Source of the DNA: Mallotus nudiflorus
Lineage: Eukaryota; Streptophyta; Magnoliopsida; Malpighiales; Euphorbiaceae
Length of the DNA stretch: 64,000 bases
NCBI GenBank assembly: GCA_947683625.1
Contig: CANTUR010000660.1
Span: forward strand, 186,001-250,000
Direction of reading: 5' to 3'
This document shows positions 35,130 through 46,849 of the stretch, piece by piece; positions within the stretch are counted from its first letter, which is position 1, and each line of letters begins with the position of its first letter. The translations under genes and the position numbers were made by a program. Under the pieces are notes generated by a model that was given only the letters and a program-made list of their open reading frames with translations, had not been told where the DNA came from and made no database searches.

Positions 35130-37090
35130 CAGTATTGGAAAACTCAATAAAAGGAAGACTCATAGTTAGAGACTCAGACATAGAGGCTAGCTCAGATCCA
35201 GTAGAGACAACACTAGAAGACTTCTCCATAGTAGGCCTCGAATCCATTAGTTGCTCGAAAGTTGATTTCTCACCCGTAGACTTGGTTGTTACTTTAGGAT
35301 TCTTCGATCACCTACAAGAAGCCTTGCTCTGAGCATCTTCTTTGGTAGCAATGCTAGCCAAATTAGTAGGCATGATTCTCTCTAAGTTTGAAAAGTCTAG
35401 ATTCGGGTGTTGAGCGAGCAAGATCCTCCAACACTCAATCTTGTAATCCTTGAGAAACCCCGCGACCATATTCTAGTAACTTTTTTTTATCATCCTCATG
35501 GATTTATTTGCCTCAGTAAGTCTTTTTTCTAATGCCATAATTTGGGAGTCTTACCCCTTAATTTTTAAATTAAGCTGGGCTTGATAATGCTCTATCTCTT
35601 CCACCCATTTCTAGCTCACCTCAACCTTAGATCTAGCCTTAGTATGCTTGGTCTGACAAAATTCCAGTGCTACCTTCACCTTATCCAATGTCTTCTTATG
35701 GTCAATGGCTATAGTGCCAACCTTTGTCTCTTTCAGGCTGTACTGGCTTCTAAGATAGTAGTAGTTATCATTAGCTAGTAACAGAGGCTAAGTCATCTAA
35801 AAGAAAATAAAAGGAATCATCATCAACATTGGTACACATGAACATAAATCAAATGAAGTGGAAGATAATTGCCTCTAATAAGTGTCATATCATGGAGTTT
35901 TATAGCTTCTCCTTATCTACATCTATCCAACATTGGATGTCTTCAAGGAGCTATAAAGACTCGATGTACTAATCCCTTACCTAAGCATTAAGGATACTTG
36001 GAGGTTTTATCTTTTTCAGAATCCAACACTCATGTCCGGACACCTAGATATTTTTGGGTGCTTGATGAAAATTTCATCACATAACTCCTCAACATCTGAG
36101 TCCTCATTCAAGGATCATTTCCTTTGAGTCTTAGATTTTTCCATCTGAGAATTTTAACCACAACCTTTCCTTTCTGACTAGTTCAGCTTTAGTTAGGACC
36201 TTTAAAGGACAGAACTTAAAGTAGGAGAAGTAATTTATACATCCTCTTAGGTCTCCAGTTCATCATCTACAAGTTGAAACCCATATGCAAATGCAAAAAT
36301 GTTAGCCATCTACAAATAAAAAGAAAAGAAAAAAAAGTTAGAGTAACACCTTTAGAATCTTAGAACTTACCATTAACATGTATGTGATTGGCATAGACTC
36401 TTCAGAGATATCTTTGAGATAAATTCTCATTAGACATTATGTTAGCTATACCATGGAGATGAAGCCTCAGAACTATCTCTATATCTTCATTAAAGGATGC
36501 TTCACTTTATGACAGTCATTAGACCACATCTACTAGATGTTAATGAAATTTGAGGGATGTTCAATGATAAAAAACCTATATTTCCACTTATTGTGGAGGT
36601 CTGGAAGCTTTACAAAAAGACTATGGTTCGAAATAGCTAATAAGGAGAACATTAGCTCTCCTTTTTTCTTATTTAGACTATACAGATATTGGAGGACATC
36701 TAAATTTGGCTCTCTACCCTCCTCATGCATCAGCTCTATAAACTCGATCAAGATTTAGTAGCTATTGAATGAAGTTGCCCGAGATCTATGTTGAATCTGT
36801 TTAGAAAGCTCCTAACAAAGGGATCTAAAGGGAGCTTTAATCCCTATTCTAATTGGTCAAAGTATATCATAAGTCTATCAAAAATCTAATAGAGGATTAT
36901 AGCTGTCATATCTTAAATTTGATTGTCCTACAAAATTTCCAATGATGAAATGAACCTTCAAGATGACTAGAGTATGCTTGTTCATAACTCCTTTGAAGTG
37001 TACAACCTTACAAAACCTAACTGACCCAACCAATGTGCCAAATCGATCACTGGCCATTAAGTTATACTCTGACCTTATAAAATACAAATT
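35130..37090 (-). pseudogene. Antisense accessory ORF of the Tat element (gypsy-type transposon domain plus coiled coil)
   Basis: Read on the minus strand, 36751-36533 encodes EFIELMHEEGREPNLDVLQ and FVKLPDLHNKWKYRFFII. This is like the putative gypsy-type transposon domain (PF04195, Transposase_28). Further on (about 35770-35190) comes a Lys/Glu-rich coiled coil (KKTLDKVKVALEF, MALEKRLTEANKSM) and GFLKDYKIECWRILLAQHP followed by LDFSNLERIM. Stops interrupt it (for example after KVEVS). Antisense accessory ORFs between pol and the 3' LTR are known in Tat-lineage elements. The family assignment is by motif recall. Confidence 0.6.
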
Positions 37091-37163
37091 ATTAGAACAA
37101 TAAGAAGGTTATTCTAAGAATTCCCTTCTCAGAACATTTAGCTTGTTGGACTGCTGTTTATTT

Positions 37164-38926
37164 TGTTAGACCAAGACCCAACTTTGTGAAAAATGAAAAT
37201 CAATTTTGATAAAAAAAACTTTGAAAACATGTGTAAAGGGCTCTAAAACCTCAAGAAGTGGTCCCAGAATAGTCTAACAAAACATGAGGATCAATGTATG
37301 TTGTTTAGAAGTGCGTATAAAGCCATAAACACCCTTAGGCATCACGCACTAAAATCAAAGCCAAACTAGACAAAATGGACTTTGGAAACACATCTAAAAG
37401 GCTCTAAAACCTTTAGAAGTAGTCCTAAAATAGTCCAAAATAACTTGAAGATTAACATGTGTCACTCAAAAGTATGCATAAACATCCCTAGGTGTCACAC
37501 ACTAAAATTAAGGCTGAATTTGACAAAACAAACTTCGAACCTTGAAAAACCTCATATAAGCCTTAGATGGAGTGTGTAATGCACGAAAGTGCATGCAACT
37601 ATGCACGAGCGAGCATGGCCATGCGCATACAGTCACTTGCACTTCGTGTGGTCATGCGCTTTGTCCTAGGGACGCGCATGTGACCATATCCATACCCCCA
37701 TAATCTACACACTTTTTACTATAAATAGGCACCTCCACACCCCATTTTGGGGGGAAGGGAGCAAGTGGAAGCACATACACACTCAAAAATCTATTTGATT
37801 GAAGGTGCTAGAAACCCTTTTGGAGATAGTTTTTGCTCTCCCACTATCTTTTTCTTAGGATATTAGACCTCTTTTTTACTTAACCAAGCCTTATCTTTGT
37901 CCAATCACACTTTAAAGGTTTACAAACTAGCATCATTCTGTTGTCATTTTGAACCTTTTGATGAGGAAAGCTTGATAATCCTTTGAAGCTAAACCTTCAA
38001 AACCCACACAAGCTTAGTCGAGTTTGAGGACCACACAATCATTTTAGCATGTTTATTTTATCACATTGCATTTTATTTTATTATCGCCATCATTTGGGAA
38101 TACTATTGTCCTTATATGATGAGACTGGTAATTTTTCATACTATATGAATAATCTATGCTTTATTATACTCATTTCATATCATTATTCTGCATCCTCTAG
38201 TTCTAGAACATGAAACCACATTATAAATATCAATAATGTGAAATGTTCATATCCTATAATAAAGTTATAGTGATTTCGGTCTAGTAATGACATCATGCAT
38301 CCCCTATATTATCATTATAACATAAATAATCACTGCAAGCTTGCATGATAGTCTACATTTCACTTACTCTTTCAAATAATTATGTGTTCATTGCTTATCC
38401 CATTATTCAGGTGATCAAGCAAGTTGTGTGAATGGTCACACTTACCTTGCAAATTTATCATATCTAATTTAGATTTACATTTTTGCAATCTCTTTTTCCT
38501 ATTATATGTATTTTATTAGGAAAGCCATGTAATAATAATATCCTTCAGCTTTATTATCTTCCACTAACTGATGAATTGTATGAATGCTATATAAATTGTC
38601 ATTACCAAAACTATGGTGTTATAGTAGCTAAACATTAAACATCGTAGAATGAGAAATAGTTCAAAAGTAGATGTGATCCCACGAACTTGGAAATTTCTAT
38701 TAGGGGAAATACTCATTGAGTGACCTAATGTTGTCTCTTTCTTTTCTCGATTTTCTAAAAAATTGGGTGGCAACTCTATAAAATCAAAGAAGTGTCTCGT
38801 TCCTCTTGAGACCATTATTTATCCCTATTCGGTAAAGTTGCCATGTCCCTAAAAAATAAAAGACCCTCATGAAACCAATTCATCTTGAAACCAAAAAATA
38901 AGAGACGCAAGAAAAGATCGCTCACA
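37164..38926 (+). mobile_element. LTR of an Ogre/Tat-like element
   Basis: The right end is fixed by GCTCACA, two bases and then the PBS at 38929. A TATA-like ACTATAAATAGGCACC sits at about 37729, followed by an A/G-rich transcript start region. The left boundary is uncertain: TGTTAGACCAAGACCC at 37164 is a plausible TG start. It contains two tandem copies of a unit of about 170 bp. No matching 3' LTR was recognised in the window. Confidence 0.55.
37205..37545. repeat. Two tandem ~170-bp repeats within the LTR
   Basis: Both copies contain GGCTCTAAAACCT, then TAGTC, GAAGTG/AAAGTATG and a CACTAAAAT(C/T)A run ending in GACAAAA. They cover about 37205-37375 and 37376-37545 and differ at roughly one base in six. 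Confidence 0.6.
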
Positions 38927-38928
38927 AT

Positions 38929-38946
38929 TGGTGACTCCACTGGGGA
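38929..38946 (+). promoter_or_regulatory. Primer-binding site of the Ogre-like LTR
   Basis: TGGTGACTCCACTGGGGA follows the LTR-terminal CA by two bases. TGGCGACTCCACTGGGGA-type sites are characteristic of Ogre and related Tat elements. Confidence 0.65.
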
Positions 38947-39298
38947 CTTCTAAGTAAGAGAGATCAACTCAAAAATGACTATTTCTCATTATGCAATGCT
39001 CAATTGTATAAAGCCCTTCAGCACTGCATTTGCACTACACATCACACATGCACCATTGGTCCCTAAAAGCCTCAATAATACTAAATGACATTGCCACCAT
39101 GATTTCACTCAAGTCATGGGGCAACGAAGATACATTATTATCACCTTTAGTCTTTATTTGTGCATTCACTGGACTCATCTGACTAGAGTCTATAACTTTA
39201 GTCTTAATGGGGGGTAATCGATTTATCAAAAGAATGCTAGACTCACTGACCGAAGTTCGTAACCCTAGTCATATGGGGGCATTCTCGCTAAAGGAACC
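38947..39298 (+). other. Leader remnant after the Ogre-like PBS
   Basis: Non-coding DNA between the PBS and the next LTR. It is presumably the start of that element's leader, cut off by the LTR at 39299. Confidence 0.4.
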
Positions 39299-41460
39299 TG
39301 TAAGCACCTAATTCGGGATGATGGAGTGTGGATGCAACAGAGGACTCCAATGATGAAAATATTAGAAATAGATCTTTAACATTTGAAGTTTAAAGCCTCA
39401 AAAGCCTAAATGCATTTTCAAAAGAACTTAATTGGTTTTTTAATGGGCTTAATTTGTAAAATTTTATTTCTTTTAGGGGTCTTTCTATAATTAAAAAAAG
39501 ATCAGAATTATATAATTCCGATTGGAACTACATAAAACTGATAAGAATTATGTAATTTTGATAATTTTAATCAAAATTACATAATTGCAATCAGAATTAT
39601 ATAATCTCGATCGGGATAATGCTGTTTTGATCTTATTCCATTTGTGTTTTTTTATTTTTTAATAAATAAAAAAATTACTTTCTGATTTTTTATTAGTTAA
39701 ATGATGTGGTAAATCCCTTTTCTAGGATTTATCTGATTTTTTTAGGAAATTAAAGTCCTTATTAAGCCAAAATTTTATCTCTGTGAATAGGAGAAGTCAT
39801 AGTAAGACACATGACCTTTAGTTAGGGTTTTTTTATATAAACCCAGCTTAACTCTCCTATGAAGGAGAGAGGCTTCTTCTTCTTCTTGTTTTTTTAGGAG
39901 GACGCATCTTTAAACTTTAAAAAGGAGATTTTACGAAGTGAAGAAGATCCACAAAAATAAAAAAAAAAATCTTTTTGGCATACTATTATTTTTTAAGAAG
40001 AAGCAGTAGACCTTTTGGGAAGAGAAAATCAACCATTGAAGATCTATTATAAAAACAATGTTGATTTATATCACTCTGACGAGTTAATCAATACTGCATC
40101 CATCAAATAATCTCTTCTTCTACCCTCATATATTTTTTTTGCTTGATTATTTTAGATTCATTTAATTTTAATTTAACCTAATTTAATTTTTTATTTTGTT
40201 TAATTACTAATCATTGTTTATTTTGTTCTTTGTGTTTGTGTTTGTGATTTTGGATGGAGTTACATGATGAATTCACTATAGAGAACAAAACTTACAAAGA
40301 TCCATGGAATGTCATGGATTAAAACCCTGTAAAATTCTACATAGGTTTTAGATTCCTTATTTATTTATTTATTTTTGTGTGTTGTTTTTATGCTTATTTT
40401 GTTTTATGGGTTGTATTATTATTCTAATTTAATTTTAGTAGATTATTGTAATAGCCACAATAGTGGGATAATGAAATCTTGTGTGTGTTGTGTGTTTTAT
40501 TTTTATTAATTGGTTAGTAAAATTAGGATTTCAATTGGGAAATTAATTAAAATCAATGGCTAAGACATAATTAGGGGTTTTAATTAAAATTGAATTAGAT
40601 TTAAGTGAAATTAATTAAAGTTGTTTGTTAATTATTTTATTTATTTGTTAACTAATTATTAGGGCCACTTTACTTATTTTTTTATTTATTGAATCCATTT
40701 TCTTTTTGTTTAGAATTTTTAGGTTATTTGTAACCTAATTTAGGTTAGGAATTTATTTTAAGCCTCTCATTTTTACTTGCTTAATTTTTCTTTTTGTTTG
40801 TAATTTAATTAATTTTAGGTGTAGGTAGTTCTTTTTTGGCCCATTTTTAATTAGCCTATTTCCTTTAATATGTTATTAATTAATTAGGTCTAGATTTTAA
40901 TTAATTAAAATGCATTTTAGGCCCATAATTAATTAGAAATTAGGTTAGAGATAATTTAGGCCCATTTAGTTAACTAGATATAGGTCCAGTTTAGTTTAAT
41001 TTAACTAATTTAAACTTAACCCATTAAATTAAAGCCTTTTCCATAATTTAGAAATTGGCTCATTTTAGAATTAAAATAAGTAGACTTAGGATCATTAATT
41101 AAAATTGAATAGGAATTAGGCCCATTAGTCTTCAGGATCACTTCTAAATTAAAACATGTAGATTTAGCCCATTTAATTAAAATCAATGTAGATTAGACTA
41201 ACTTAGAGATTATGAATTTAAATGAATTCATTGTTTACATTTTTTTTTCATAACTAGTTTGCCTAGGGTTAATTGTTTAAATAAGGGTTTATATGAAATT
41301 GCATGTAAATAGAGGATAAGATAGTAATTCATAAAGTAATTCTAAATGAACACAAGACTGAAAGAAGTTAGTATTTCGTATCCAGAATCTCCTGTTGTGG
41401 TGCTAGCCTTTTTTTAGAGAATCAAGCACCACTATTTTTTATTTGTCCTAGTTATTACCC
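39299..41460 (+). mobile_element. LTR A, 2.16 kb, plus orientation
   Basis: It starts TGTAAGCACCTAATTCGGG and ends CTAGTTATTACCC next to a PBS-like TGGGTGGTGACTCCTC. A TATA-like TTTTATATAAACCC lies at about 39829. The whole unit is homologous, in inverse orientation, to LTR B at 50857-52932: the two share the start, the CTTTGTGTTT region, the many TAGGCCCATTTA words and the segment with AGTTAGTATTTCGTATCC. It also contains a cluster of AATTATATAATTCCGAT-type imperfect palindromes near 39500-39610. Confidence 0.65.
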
Positions 41461-42535
41461 TGGGTGGTGACTCCTCATCTCCATGGTACGTCTTTGTGAT
41501 ATAGTAGTGTGTTCTTTAGAGCCCTGAGCTTAAACAGTGTTGTGGTTACTAAAATCTTGGACGCGTGCTAAGCCCCACCATCTACAGAACCCTTAGCCTT
41601 TCACCCTGGCTTAGCTCCTGTAGATAAACTAATAGTAACATCCACTAAGATTTTACCAAGTTATGCATGCCATCCCTATCCTAACACTTTCCATTTGACA
41701 TGATAATCATAAAATGACATGACTCTCCCAGTGTGTTTCATTGAATGATGAAATAATTTTAATTTTCATAGAATATTTATCCTTAGAACCACATGATTCT
41801 CATATACTTTGTGCAAGCCTGAAGCATGGGGCATGATAAAAATCATGTACCTCAGGTTGAATACTCTGTGTAAACTAATAAATAATGACATCCCTTGATG
41901 ACATAACCTATGACACGTTATCCATTTATCTTTATGAGATGAAATGAATGGGTTAGGAATCCAACTAGATTATGGACCATTATGTCAGGAAAATAATTAT
42001 AAACTATCAAATGATACTTTCGTGACTCTTGATAAACATATCAAATATCGATATAGGGGCAAGAACTTAGGCTCCTTCTGATTAACTTTAGTCCCATGCA
42101 TATGGGCTCTAGGCATCATTTAAAGCATGAAAAATGACCTTCATATCGACATCATGTGGTTACCTTAAGCACATTTAGTATCATTCCTAAGTTTACCCTT
42201 TGGCTCTGATCAACATAAATCAAAACATCCTAGATTTGAGAGCAAAACCATAGTCCCCTGATGACTAAAGGTTTAAAACTACCTAGGAAAGAGATTGAAT
42301 ACCCTCATGGAGAAATAAGGTCAAAAGTGAGAGCTTGCTTATGATTTTTTTGTGCACTGTATAGGAAAAACTAACCACCTTTAATCATGCATACATAACA
42401 TACATATAAATAAGCACGTACTAACCACTGTTTCATGTAGGAATAATCATTTTCATCATAGGATTTTGCATCCACTCCATGCATACATGCTCACCCTTTT
42501 CTTTTGCAAGCACACATTGTGCATCGTCCATTTAG
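41461..42535 (+). other. PBS-like site and leader of the LTR A element
   Basis: TGGGTGGTGACTCCTCATCT at 41461 directly follows LTR A. The first 110 bp or so are shared with the flank of LTR B (50745-50856, inverted), showing the two LTRs belong to one family with the same leader. The rest has no recognised coding sequence before the plant-mobile-domain remnant. Confidence 0.5.
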
Positions 42536-42539
42536 CTAC

Positions 42540-43570
42540 CCTTAATAAATGTATAGGAATCCTACACCTAGCATTAGTGATTACGAAGTTGAATCTTCTC
42601 ATCGAAGCAATGGAAAACTAAGAGCTAGGATCCAACACCTACTTGAAGATGGTGTTATAGTAAAAAATCCCCAAACCTAAATAACATCACTAGACATTTC
42701 CTTTATAGCCTTTATAAGGCCTACTAGAAGAGCTTATGGCCATACATAATGCTTTGCATTAAGACATTCCAGTATGTGTACCTTGATCATGAACTCTTGA
42801 ATGCTACTGTGACATTCTAGGACTTTTAAGAGCACGTATTCCAATTTAACATCATAAAGCTATACCCATTATATGAAGAATTCAGTGCCATAGCAGGACG
42901 AACCCCCACTAAGACTGAAGAAGCAATCTTCACCAACCAAGATATCAAACACCCAGGAATTGGAGGTACTTTTCTTGATCTAAGCACACAAAAGCTTGAT
43001 GAGCTAGTCACCGAGCATAAGCAACTGATTCCTATACAAGTCCTAGCTACTTGTACCACTAAGAAGATTGTTACCTTAATATAGTCACACCTTCTTTTAT
43101 GTTACCTCTTTATGCAATATTTCACCCTCTCGAATGATGGGCTAGGAGATTATAGGATACTTAAGGTTATTGAAGGAATAGAATATAGGATGACTCCCTT
43201 CCTACTGATTTTAGCAGAGACCATTCAAGGTTTAGATAACCTCAAAAATGGGAAATGTTCAAACTTTACTAGGAGCCCCTAATTATTTCAAATATGGTTA
43301 CAAGAAAAGCTAGGCTTGCTTGATAAACCAACCCAAGAATCACTTAAAGAGACACTGTAAGGATGTTCATGGATGCTTAGCCCATATCAAAGCCTAAGAA
43401 TGGATTGAATGCATAAAGGATACACCATAATACAAAGTAAGATGGATGTGTCCATAGTGGAAGCTAGACCATATGACTCTTTGCGCATATGTCAACTGCA
43501 TGCCAATCTCAGGATTCAATTCATGCACCCACTACTATCCAACACTAGTGAAAAGGCAGTTTGATGAAAA
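42540..43570 (+). pseudogene. Plant-mobile-domain-like ORF remnant upstream of a gypsy pol
   Basis: Readable pieces in order: QFNIIKLYPLYEEFSAIAGR (about 42841-42900), HPGIGGTFLDL, LLILAETIQGLDN, LFQIWLQEKLGLL, VRWMCPWWKLD and YYPTLVKRQFDEKQH. The spacing matches the plant mobile domain (PMD, PF10536 type): the ILAE.......LN block, the ...QLLLIW.. block, the ..W..PW.. block and P.L..RQ. Plant Ogre/Tat elements can carry such an ORF ahead of gag. Several stops make it non-functional. Confidence 0.6.
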
Positions 43571-43779
43571 ACAACACGTACTTTATGAGCTTGCAGATTT
43601 CTCTGGTGGCAGGATATAATAATGGTTTATGGAACACTTTAGAATGACATGGGGGAAGAGAATCATCCACTATTTCATTATCAGTAGTTGGGATGATGTT
43701 ACTGATGAGATATACAAATAGTGGGTGATCCAAAGATAGAATCATTTATCAAGCAACTGATTCAAAGAAATTTTCGCTT

Positions 43780-44643
43780 CCTTAATTCTTGAACTTTTTC
43801 TTTGATGATATAATGAACTCTAAAGTTAATGCTATGATGTCAAATTTTGCTTACTTGTTTGATGTATTTCTTGATGGTAGTGTGCATTGTATTGATCAAA
43901 ACATTAGTATATTTGACATTCATTCCATATGCATTGAATCATTTAACATTGGCACGGAATCTGGACCATGCATTTTGCATATTTCAAAAGATGTTACCCC
44001 TGAAAAGAGGAGAGAAATTGAAAAAATATTAATAAATTATTCAAAAGTATTTTCTTAGACATATGATTATATGTTTGGTATTGGTAGAGACATTGCTCAA
44101 TACTTCATTCTTACCAAAGATAGGTGCAAACTAGTAAAGTAGAAATTGAGAAGACTTAAACTAGAATGGGCCCAACTAGTGAAAGAAGACATTAAGAAGT
44201 TGATCAAGGCAAAATTCCTAGAGGTAGGTGTTAACTATAGAGATCTGAATAAGGCTCGCCTAAAAGATGATTTCCTACTACCTCATATAGATATACTAGT
44301 TGACAGTGTCACCACATGTGCGATGTACTCCTTCTTGGATGGATTCTCTAGGTACAATAAGATCCTAATAGCCATTATTGACAAAGAAAATATAGCTTTT
44401 ATAATAGAATGGGTTGCCTATTACTACAGAGTAATGCCCTTTAGACTGAAGAATGTAAAGGCAACTTACCAAAGAATGGCAACCATAATGTTCTATGACA
44501 TGATACATAAATATATAGAGGTGTACATTGATGACATGATGGTTAAGTAAAAAACCAGTGAAGAACACCTATCAGACCTCAAAAAATTCCCTAAAAGAGT
44601 CAAAAAGTGCAATCTTAATCTAAACCATGAATTTGGACCAGAG
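43780..44643 (+). pseudogene. Tat/Ogre-like reverse transcriptase remnant
   Basis: It begins with the linker ESGPCILHISKDVTPEKRRE and continues to NYSKVFS, then a TAG where Trp is expected. KLRRLKLEWAQLVKEDIKK is followed by VNYRDLNKARLKDDFLLPHI, MYSFLDGFSRYNKI, RVMPFRLKNVKATYQR and the catalytic IEVYIDDMMVK (about 44516-44548). About 25-30 residues between KFLE and VNYRDL are missing, an internal deletion. No gag or protease lies between the PMD ORF and this RT. It ends where the chromovirus LTR begins. Confidence 0.75.
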
Positions 44644-44854
44644 TGACATTCACATCAAACGCTATCTCATAAAATACAAGGATCACAGTGTACACGTGCT
44701 CTCGCACGGTATGCACCTGGAAAGGGACAACTAGCTCCACCTGAACTCTTTAGTTTAAATTTATAGCTACATCATGCCCTAAAGAGTACCTAACCTCTAT
44801 TTCATCCTCTTTGACCTTCGGTCATGATCATCCAATCACACATGATAATGAACA

Positions 44855-44893
<39 letters not shown>

Positions 44894-46580
44894 TATACAT
44901 ACAAGCACTAACAGAAGTTATAGAGTCAACCTAAAAAAGAAAGAAAAGTGAGGTGTGAGCATTTTCCAAAGAAAATGCCCAGTGAGTGACTACATACGAT
45001 AAAAAATATGAATCAAAGTAAAAAGGATGTGAAGGGATGTATAATAAGTAATTAAGACTAAATAATAAAAAAATCATATTAACTAAATATAGCATAGATT
45101 ATTTTATAATAGACTTCTAGTAATTCCATTTCAATTTACCTCCTATCTATTGAATAAATTTATCTATTCTTAATTATAAAATTCCCTTACTCTAAACCTT
45201 AAAGATTTGTGATTTTATGTGTACTAATAAAACAAACAATTTAGTGTTTTAGGATACTATTCCATAGTCTCACGTATATAATTCTCAGAGCACAAATGCA
45301 TAACTTATTAATTCATAGGATCATAGGTTGATATTGATGTGGTGGGTACCACTCGGCACATTGAGGGTTCATCACATTTGTATGCATACAAATAATACTA
45401 CTTGGATTCACCACAACAACATATTGAATCTCAAGCGCTATCCACGAGATAGTTATCACAATAATTGGGCAACATATATCTCAACTTCTATCAATTCATA
45501 AACACAACGTACTTAAAAGTATGAATAAACTATATAAGTCACGCGAGCTATTGCATACCGGACACAATCTTACGTCTCGTTAAACCCAGCCATACCCCAA
45601 GTACGATCTTACTACAACCTTCCAAAGTTTTATGCCGTGCTCAATTATACATATTTTTGCATCATTTAAGTTCCTTTTTAGTGTGTGTGTATATATGTAT
45701 ATAACCTTGTTAAATATTACTAAATTCAAAAGTTATATAAAATTTCCACTCAACTCAATAATATAGATATTTCTATTTAAATCTCATAAATAGTTTAAAA
45801 TTGACCCAATTATATGGTTTTGACATTAATCCTAAGGGAAAATTAGCTATATATATATAAATAACACTTAGCCATTCAACTATGGCTATAAGTTTTTTTT
45901 GTTGACTTTATGTGAATTGTAAAGGGATTAATTCAAACTTTAAGTTTCACTTGTTCCATTCTTCTACTTTATAGAAGTGGTAATATACCACCATAAGCCA
46001 TTCAAATTATATACTGAATTCTCTAAGTTCTCAAAATTCATCGAGAAACGAACAAGTAATGAATCAGATTTCAACAAAGATTCTCCATAACAACCACCTT
46101 ACAAGAAATTGATAAGAACCCAAAGAAATTATTAGGTGAGAATTTAACCCATACCGCCGCAAGCCTCAAATTTAGTTTACTCAACATATATTTATTTCAA
46201 TAAAAAAAAGAATTTGTAGCCTAATAACTCATATAAAGGGAATCTAACCAATCCAAAATAGAAATCCCTCACCCAACTAAAAGATATTGATTTCAATAAA
46301 TAATTAGAAATTAATCTAAAGGAAGAGAAAGAAGAGTTCCACTCACCTGCTTGGTGTTTCCTTCTCCTCTCCTTTGTCTATTTTTTATTTTACATGATAA
46401 ACATCAAATGGAGATTTTATCTCCTAATAAATAGATAACTATTCCAATCCAAGACCATAAAATAGTGACACTTAGAATACTTGTTATCATTTTTTATTTT
46501 TTAATGCTCTAATTATTTTAATTAATGAATTAATTTTGCTTGGTCCCCAAGTTTTAACATTGTTGTTATTGTTGTTGTTG

Positions 46581-46637
<57 letters not shown>

Positions 46638-46788
46638 TAATAAATTAAATTAAATAAATGAATAATAAATAAATATTTATATGTATAATATAGTAATGGC
46701 AAATAAATAAGGGGGCTAGAATTTATATGTAATAAAATAAATTCTAGAAAGGACTTGACTATATATATACACACACACGAACTTGACA
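44644..46788 (-). mobile_element. 3' LTR of the minus-strand chromovirus (~2.15 kb)
   Basis: On the minus strand the LTR starts TGTCAAGTTCGTGTG right after the polypurine tract (46789-46800) and ends near GATGTGAATGTCA at 44644. It contains an (AC)n tract (about 44862-44890), the GAGCATTTTCC/AAGAAAATGCCC motif at 44950-44993, and an ATT/GTT microsatellite (46561-46634). The left end is the point where plus-strand RT homology stops. Confidence 0.6.
46561..46634. repeat. (GTT)n(ATT)n trinucleotide microsatellite
   Basis: Runs of GTT change into about 18 ATT triplets inside the chromovirus LTR. Confidence 0.9.
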
Positions 46789-46800
46789 ATTCTCCCCCAC
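46789..46800 (-). promoter_or_regulatory. Polypurine tract of the chromovirus
   Basis: On the minus strand GTGGGGGAGAAT immediately precedes the TGTCA start of the 3' LTR, the standard place for the plus-strand priming site. The GTGGGGGAGAAT-TGT pattern is common in plant chromoviruses. Confidence 0.65.
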
Positions 46801-46849
46801 TAAAAAATTTTTATCCTCAAAATTAGAATGGTACGTACAAGTCGTAATT

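Noticed and set aside
42826..43059. Minus-strand Ser/Cys-rich frame
   Set aside because: It overlaps the plus-strand plant-mobile-domain remnant, which has family motifs in order.
43789..44058. A small host gene with its own start codon
   Set aside because: The frame reads straight into the conserved link before a gypsy reverse transcriptase (HISKDVTPEKRREIEK) and ends at a TAG in place of Trp.
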